From the NCBI RefSeq assembly GCF_000003605.2, contig NW_003145787.1, positions 325,619-338,414 of the forward strand: a stretch of 12,796 nucleotides of DNA. The letters run 5' to 3'. Position numbers and translations under genes: made by a program. This DNA is from Saccoglossus kowalevskii. Its lineage: Eukaryota > Hemichordata > Enteropneusta > Harrimaniidae. Below, in pieces: positions 8,000 through 12,796 of the stretch. The notes under the pieces were generated by a model. That model worked only from the letters and a program-made list of their open reading frames with translations, did no database searches and had not been told where the DNA came from. Numbering within the stretch: the first letter of the stretch is position 1; every line of letters begins with the position of its first letter.

Positions 8000-9227
8000 T
8001 AAATTCAAAGCCTATTATTGAACTTTGTGAATAAAATCAATGACAGTATATTTTATACAGCTGTTAAAAATTATATGATTATTACTGAACAGAGCAATAT
8101 CACTTATCTACACTTTACAAGGGATAAAGCAATGGTATACAAAACACCCCTAGTAGGAAATAATCTGTGCTTACGTACAATCACAGGTTCCAAAGCCAAA
8201 AGTCCGTCTTCTATTCTGATGGAGATAAATTTAAGTAATTTTAACAACGGGTCGAGAAATATATTGAATCTCACAATGCTATTTGCGGGAAAACGAGTTT
8301 GCACGTGACGTATATGACCACTTCGGTTATCACATCAATTCATGCGCGTGACCAGCACAGGCAAAAGTTATTGCCTCATAGATTCAATAAAAATAACCCA
8401 AAATAAAACTACCAATAATTTTGTTATTTTTATGAGCTCTCGGTGACCAAATCTTGCAATTGCAAAATCACGTGAAAAAGAAACTTATTTTTCACTAAAT
8501 CGTCACACAAAAGTTCTCTCTCTAACAAAAACGAAGCCCGACAAAAGTCCCGAATCGACGAATGCCTATCACAGTGAAGTATTACGACAGATAATAACCA
8601 AACACAATTCACAACCTTGCCCGGTCGTCCATGGACAGTGGTTACTGTAACGGTTACACAGAGAAAGATGCAGCAGACGAAATCACTGAATGGTCGACGC
8701 TCGGAGAATGAAATCAATGGTCGATGATCGGAGGAACCCTCACTGGAAGGTCGAATTCAGTTCATTACTCTGAAACAACGCAGTTGTATCATAACAGGTA
8801 TAATTTATGTCAACGATATCTTCATTGCGGACGGTGGCGAGCCAGGTCTTCTTCAGACTTATTACACTGCATGTAGCTATATGCAAATGAGGATTACGCC
8901 ACAACAGTTCAAAATTAACAGTTATTTCGTTGTTTGTCCCAAGATCAAATAATGTGTAATTGCAGGGGGAAAAAATAAACTCATTGAATGTAACAAAACT
9001 AGAAATTCTAGAAACCCAGGATTACATAAAGTCTACATGATTTAAATGTAGAAACGAACAACATATTCTGGTGAAACACAAATATAAACAGTACCAAAAA
9101 ATTAAATACAATATCTCTCAGACTTTGGAATAACAAATCTGTTCAGTCAAGTGGTTGTCACATGTGCTTTTCTACATATCATTCACATATGTTTGAGGTC
9201 ATAATCAGTTCAGTTTTGCTTTACAGC
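8000..9227. other. Non-coding interval between tandem array and repeat copy B
   Basis: Holds a 12-base perfect palindrome TTGCAATTGCAA (8454-8465), a 6-bp stem AGGCAA/TTGCCT (8359-8376), a palindrome GTCCATGGAC near 8628, CTAGAAATTCTAG near 8998, and the imperfect tandem described separately. A minus-strand open stretch of 95 codons (8717-8430) has a hydrophobic run, but no domain or splice evidence. Confidence 0.5.
8682..8757. repeat. Imperfect short tandem around GGTCGA
   Basis: Three degenerate units of the form TCA-(CTG)-AA-TGGTCGA(Y), with GGTCGA at 8692, 8719 and 8749 (27 and 30 bases apart). The first two also share a CTCGGAG/ATCGGAG tail. The patch is less AT-rich than its surroundings. 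Confidence 0.55.
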
Positions 9228-9815
9228 TCAAAGATTGACTTCACTAATCTTTACTGAGAAATAAAATATGGCCGCCATCATAATACTACATACATGGATA
9301 ATTTTCAAACCGTATCACATACATTTAAAGCCATTCAAATTTACCTGGATAAGTATCGTACTAAAGTTAAAGAGAAATGCTCGTTAAAATTACCGATACT
9401 TTGTAGCGGTTACAAGAAAACTGACTACTTGTCTCATACTAAGGAGAATAACCCAGGTATACCGAAGCATGATGATCATTCCCTGAGAACACATGCTACA
9501 CACATTTCGTATAGTCACTAGGAAGGTCAGTTGGTAATTTAGTCAGTATGAATTATGGCAGTTGAACAGGTGAATGACTGCAAGCACACTCTGTACGAAC
9601 TGGTCAAAGTGCATTGAGCAATCATTGTCTACTTTGATGATGTCATTTTGCAGAGTCGGTCTTATATTGAAACTTCAAGTTTTCTTTTTATTCACATGTT
9701 AATAAATGTGTGAAGCACGACGCACCCGGGTATATCACAATATCTTGTATAAATCACGACATATTTATACAAGGGAGTGGCACACTCACCTGTGGAAGTG
9801 GTTTACTGTTGTGGA
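9228..9815. repeat. Long diverged direct repeat, copy B
   Basis: Partner of 6550-7135 in the same orientation, offset about 2.68 kb. The longest identical block is 27 bases (9680-9706). The open frame at 9294-9521 lies wholly inside the repeat and is not preserved in copy A, so it is not a gene. Similarity ends near GTGGTTTACTG at about 9815. Confidence 0.85.
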
Positions 9816-11412
9816 ACATGGAAATAGAACTGCAGTTTTGCAAAAAGGCTTGCTATCCAAATTGCAAAACAGCTAACTGACACCAAAGCAATAAACATAC
9901 AGAGGCACGATTAACTGAGACGTTTATCTAAACAGATTGGCATGTGCCATTTATTTTTATAAGTCCAGCCCCCTTATTTTGAACATGCTGAAAACTGGAT
10001 ACAGATGTAAAACAACATTTACAGATATTCCGTCGACAGTTATTATAATTAAGTACAAACATAAGTAAATCTTATATTCACATACGGATGATTTTTTTTC
10101 AATCCTGTGCTGTAAATGGTATGTCCAGTCAAGACTCTCTGCATAGCGCGAAACCTGAACAAACTCTTGTAAAATATTTCGTGCCATTTTTCGCACAAGT
10201 TACATGAATATGCATTCGGTTTTAGCATTTACAAAATTATTAGCTATGATTCGGCTTGTAGTTAATAACAAAGAGAGACATGCTAGGTTTTTCATAGCCG
10301 GATAGAGCTTTGATATCTAAACAACACTTGACCTCGTGTTTGTTTTACCATAGAAACACTTTGCGCCCTCGACGGCTAATACAGGTTTATAGTGGTAATT
10401 CTGCCATGGTATAATGATCAGGTGACGGCCGAATAAATTAGCCTTGCTTGGACTGGACTGGATGAAGTATAATTGTAGTCAATCACTGGTTCTCACGTTT
10501 CTGTCTTTTAACTAGTTAATTATTTATTTTCTTATAGTAAATGTATGTAGAAATGTTTTGTCGATATGGAATTTTAAATTTGTGATTTCGGGTAATTTTT
10601 ACTTAACGGGTCACTTGACAATAACACTTCGAAGTCTTTTCGTTTTCGACATTGTGATATGTTTTCATTTTTATTTATTTATCAAAACTATTGTTCATAC
10701 ATTTTAATTTCATTCAACTTTTTTCAGACATAATTCAAGATAAAATATAATATAATATAGCAAATTATCTTTTTTTTGTAATATTCTCGTTTAATCATTA
10801 ATTCTTAAAATTATTTACGGGTGCATATGTAATACATTTCGCTATGAATTATTCTTAATATAAATTTGAATTATCTTATCAGTTTTTTTCTGCATTTAAT
10901 TTGAACCAAATTGCACCATGTACATTTATTTCTGGGTTCCTTGCTTGAGTTGACTTAGACCTTTACATCGCATTTCCGACATTGCACACTGCATTATTCT
11001 TTTAAAAGTACTCAAACTTTATCAGTGCACTGTAAACTGTTTTCTTTTGTTTTTCATGTCACGTACACGTTACGTGTACCCATTACTCAGTGTTGGTGTC
11101 AAGTATGCACACAGTGGAACATATATATTTGAAGGACCTTTTACCATTATCATCTGTAAATAAATCTCTTGAATACATTGTCAAGAACAATATTGGTACA
11201 TGAAGATCATTTTGAACAGTTTAAACGGGGACTGTGACATTTTCAATAATTGTACAGTGCGACGTGGCGTAACGTAGAGTGCGGCTGCCTACATTGGCGA
11301 GGAACAATTGTCGAGTTGCGATTATAAAACATGTGTATATTTGGGATTCTCTCACCGTCTATTATTAGATTATACACTGTAAATCTTGGAAGCACGTTCA
11401 TGTTTTTCATTA
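9816..11412. other. Intergenic, very AT-rich, no gene seen
   Basis: No splice-supported exon on either strand. Minus-strand open stretches at 10196-9957 and 11479-11243 have no recognised domain. The part from about 10500 to 10900 is the most AT-rich of the window, with long T and A runs. Confidence 0.65.
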
Positions 11413-11515
11413 AAACAGACCGTTTCAGTAGAAAACATACTGTTGTAATTAAAAACATGTGTATTATATAATAAAACACTTGTATTTTCTATCAAAACAG
11501 TAGTGTATTAGTATT
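11413..11515. repeat. Phased A-tract array, 20-21 bp period
   Basis: Five degenerate units begin AAACA at 11413, 11433, 11453, 11474 and 11495, so the spacings are 20, 20, 21 and 21 bases. Later units also share TGTATT. Two helical turns per unit puts the A-tracts on one face of the helix, as in intrinsically curved DNA. Because 21 is divisible by 3, the minus strand shows a 7-residue pattern, but this follows from the DNA period and is not evidence of a protein. Confidence 0.65.
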
Positions 11516-11520
11516 TTTAG

Positions 11521-11553
11521 AAAAGTGTTTTAGAGAGTTATTAAAACACTTTT
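11521..11553. repeat. Perfect 12-bp inverted repeat (hairpin)
   Basis: AAAAGTGTTTTA (11521-11532) and TAAAACACTTTT (11542-11553) are exact reverse complements with a 9-base loop. A related TAAAACACTTGT string occurs at 11472-11483, inside the phased array. It could be a cruciform or a hairpin of a mobile-element end; it is too AT-rich to exclude chance entirely. Confidence 0.8.
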
Positions 11554-12223
11554 AGATGAAAATAAGTTACACATAAACTACACTTTTTTTCACAATAAAA
11601 CACGACATAAATGTGTCATTGAAGTGTTTGTTGGTGGAACATTTATGGACTAATGCATCCAACATTTTGCATTAAAAAAATTGAGTGAAAAGTTTGGGGA
11701 CTCGTGAGTAAACATTATGGTATATATGCCATCTAGACAATCACAGAAAGTGACGTAATTCAACGCATAATGAGATGGGTCATTACCCCAAGAAAATATT
11801 ATGTTATGTCAATCACTAACCAATATGGGCTTACCAACCTAAGTACAACCTAAGTAGAAATCGAGACAAGTGGCGAATCAAGTACCCCGTGGCCTATTAA
11901 TCTGCCTTTGGTGAACGGTAGTTGTAGTTCCAATCAAATATGAACATTTTCACATGTGATTTCTCGAAAAATGAACAATTTGAAACACTCAAGAAAGCAA
12001 AATCACCAACGATGTTTCAACCCGAAACACCAGACTATAATATTTCGCAAAGTGTTAATATATAAGACACATTCGAGACAACAAAGCCACATGGGAAGAG
12101 ATTGGACTTTATCATTTATGTCACTGAGGAAAGGGTTCAAAGATGTTATTGTTCTTTTCAGTCAATTACTCATCTGTTGGGAATTTAAATCAGTTTCGAG
12201 ACAAAATTCAGTCTAACCATGTG
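11554..12223. other. Intergenic, no gene seen
   Basis: Contains a small exact 11-base tandem CAACCTAAGTA x2 at 11835-11856. The open frame at 11956-12216 begins with a non-ATG codon, is basic and serine-rich, and has no domain, so it is not called. Confidence 0.6.
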
Positions 12224-12288
12224 TCACAGGGTGCTAGTTGGGTTGAGCTAAGGTTTCAAATTGTCCCAAACAAATGACACCCCTGTGA
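12224..12288. repeat. Nested imperfect foldback
   Basis: Outer arms TCACAGGGTG (12224-12233) and CACCCCTGTGA (12278-12288) pair with one bulged base. Inner arms TTGGG (12238-12242) and CCCAA (12265-12269) pair within them, leaving a 22-base loop. The arrangement gives a two-segment stem about 65 bases long. It could be a decayed hairpin element or a structured transcript; no neighbouring gene explains it. Confidence 0.6.
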
Positions 12289-12394
12289 ACTGGGTCCTTT
12301 AATAATTCGAAACTTAAGACAGTTGTATAATTTATATGCGACATAAACAACAAGTACACGCTACACGAGTAAGGCTTAAACAACGTACTTTATT

Positions 12395-12580
12395 CCACAC
12401 ACCTAAAAGATGGGCAGGAAATGCCTGACCCGTTACAAGGGGTAGTGGGGTACACGTTGTTTTGTTACACAAAAATATAACACTAGAAATATAATTCAGT
12501 AATAATATTGTAATATTTCCACACGGGAAAAGGGTAGGCAAGAAATGCCAAACCCTCTATAAAGGGGTAGTGGATTACGT
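12395..12580. repeat. Two-copy direct repeat, 124 bp apart, each copy with a hairpin
   Basis: Copy 1 (about 12395-12456) and copy 2 (about 12518-12580) share TTCCACAC, GGCARGAAATGCC and AAGGGGTAGTGG in the same order. Copy 1 can fold GGG-CAGG/CCTG-A-CCC around a 5-base loop. Copy 2 can fold AGGGT-GGCA/TGCC-ACCCT around AGAAA. A possible third fragment, GGGGAAATGCC, is at 12592. Translated on the minus strand both copies stay open, but the peptides do not resemble a known family. Confidence 0.8.
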
Positions 12581-12796
12581 TATACTATTACGGGGAAATG
12601 CCTAAATCGATAATGTAAATAATTGTCTAACATAGAATCTTGCATGCATGCATAAAACTAAGAGACAAACGTACATAACAAACAACGGACGCAAATAATA
12701 TACTGGCGATCGGACACAGACCTACCAACATACAGTTTCTTCAAACTAGATGAAAATGGGTCTTTGCGTGATAACGGTGTATTTTCCAGCGAATCT
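12581..12796. other. Intergenic to window end
   Basis: No gene visible. A short alternating purine-pyrimidine run TGCATGCATGCAT lies at 12641-12653. Confidence 0.6.

Noticed and set aside
8430-8717. Minus-strand 95-codon frame with a hydrophobic stretch that resembles a signal peptide
   Set aside because: No domain, no splice-supported continuation, and the region shows palindromes and a tandem repeat rather than coding character.
8994-9014. Possible heat-shock element around CTAGAAATTCTAGAA
   Set aside because: The first GAA and TTC are separated by one base instead of two, so the three-unit consensus fails.
9294-9521. 75-codon + strand frame
   Set aside because: It lies inside direct repeat copy B and the frame is not preserved in copy A.
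6550-9815. Complete LTR retrotransposon
   Set aside because: There are no protease, reverse transcriptase or integrase motifs between the repeats, no clear TG...CA ends and no visible primer binding site.
11243-11479. Minus-strand frame with a 7-residue periodic pattern
   Set aside because: The pattern is produced by the 21-base DNA period of the A-tract array; there is no independent sign of coding.

Overview
The window looks like a piece of an AT-rich animal genome, most likely a marine invertebrate such as a mollusc or another lophotrochozoan. The evidence is one intron-containing gene with GT-AG introns, a TATA box and a secretory signal, set in long non-coding DNA with microsatellites and decayed repeats. 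The organism call is inference; nothing here fixes the species. There is no sign of operons, ribosome binding sites or other bacterial organisation.

The only gene I can support lies on the + strand at 2640-4992. It has four coding exons (2640-2790, 2975-3282, 3574-3790, 3908-4992) with intron phases 1, 0 and 1, and encodes a 586-residue protein. The product reads as a secreted papain-fold cysteine protease zymogen of the C39-like/C10-like type. It has a signal peptide, a long pro-region carrying all five N-glycosylation sequons, a furin-like RxKR site, and a catalytic domain of about 240 residues with Cys382, His525 and Asn562. A TATA box lies 48 bases before the start codon, and a candidate poly(A) region lies at about 5230-5290.

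Upstream (1-2590) is non-coding. It holds an (ATAA)n microsatellite and two pairs of short diverged duplications, one of which falls about 170 bases upstream of the start codon. Downstream (4993-12796) is repeat-rich. It has a pair of diverged direct repeats of about 580 bp (6550-7135 and 9228-9815). Between them lie a 37-46 bp tandem array with a higher-order dimer (7678-7999) and a 27-30 bp imperfect tandem. Further right are a 20-21 bp phased A-tract array with an adjacent 12-bp hairpin (11413-11553), a nested foldback (12224-12288), and a 124-bp-spaced repeat whose copies each contain a hairpin (12395-12580).

Most interesting are the protease gene (its complete catalytic domain sits in one large last exon, and a weak intron-2 donor with an intronic AATAAA could yield a pro-region-only product), the two-turn A-tract array, and the paired direct repeats enclosing non-coding DNA.
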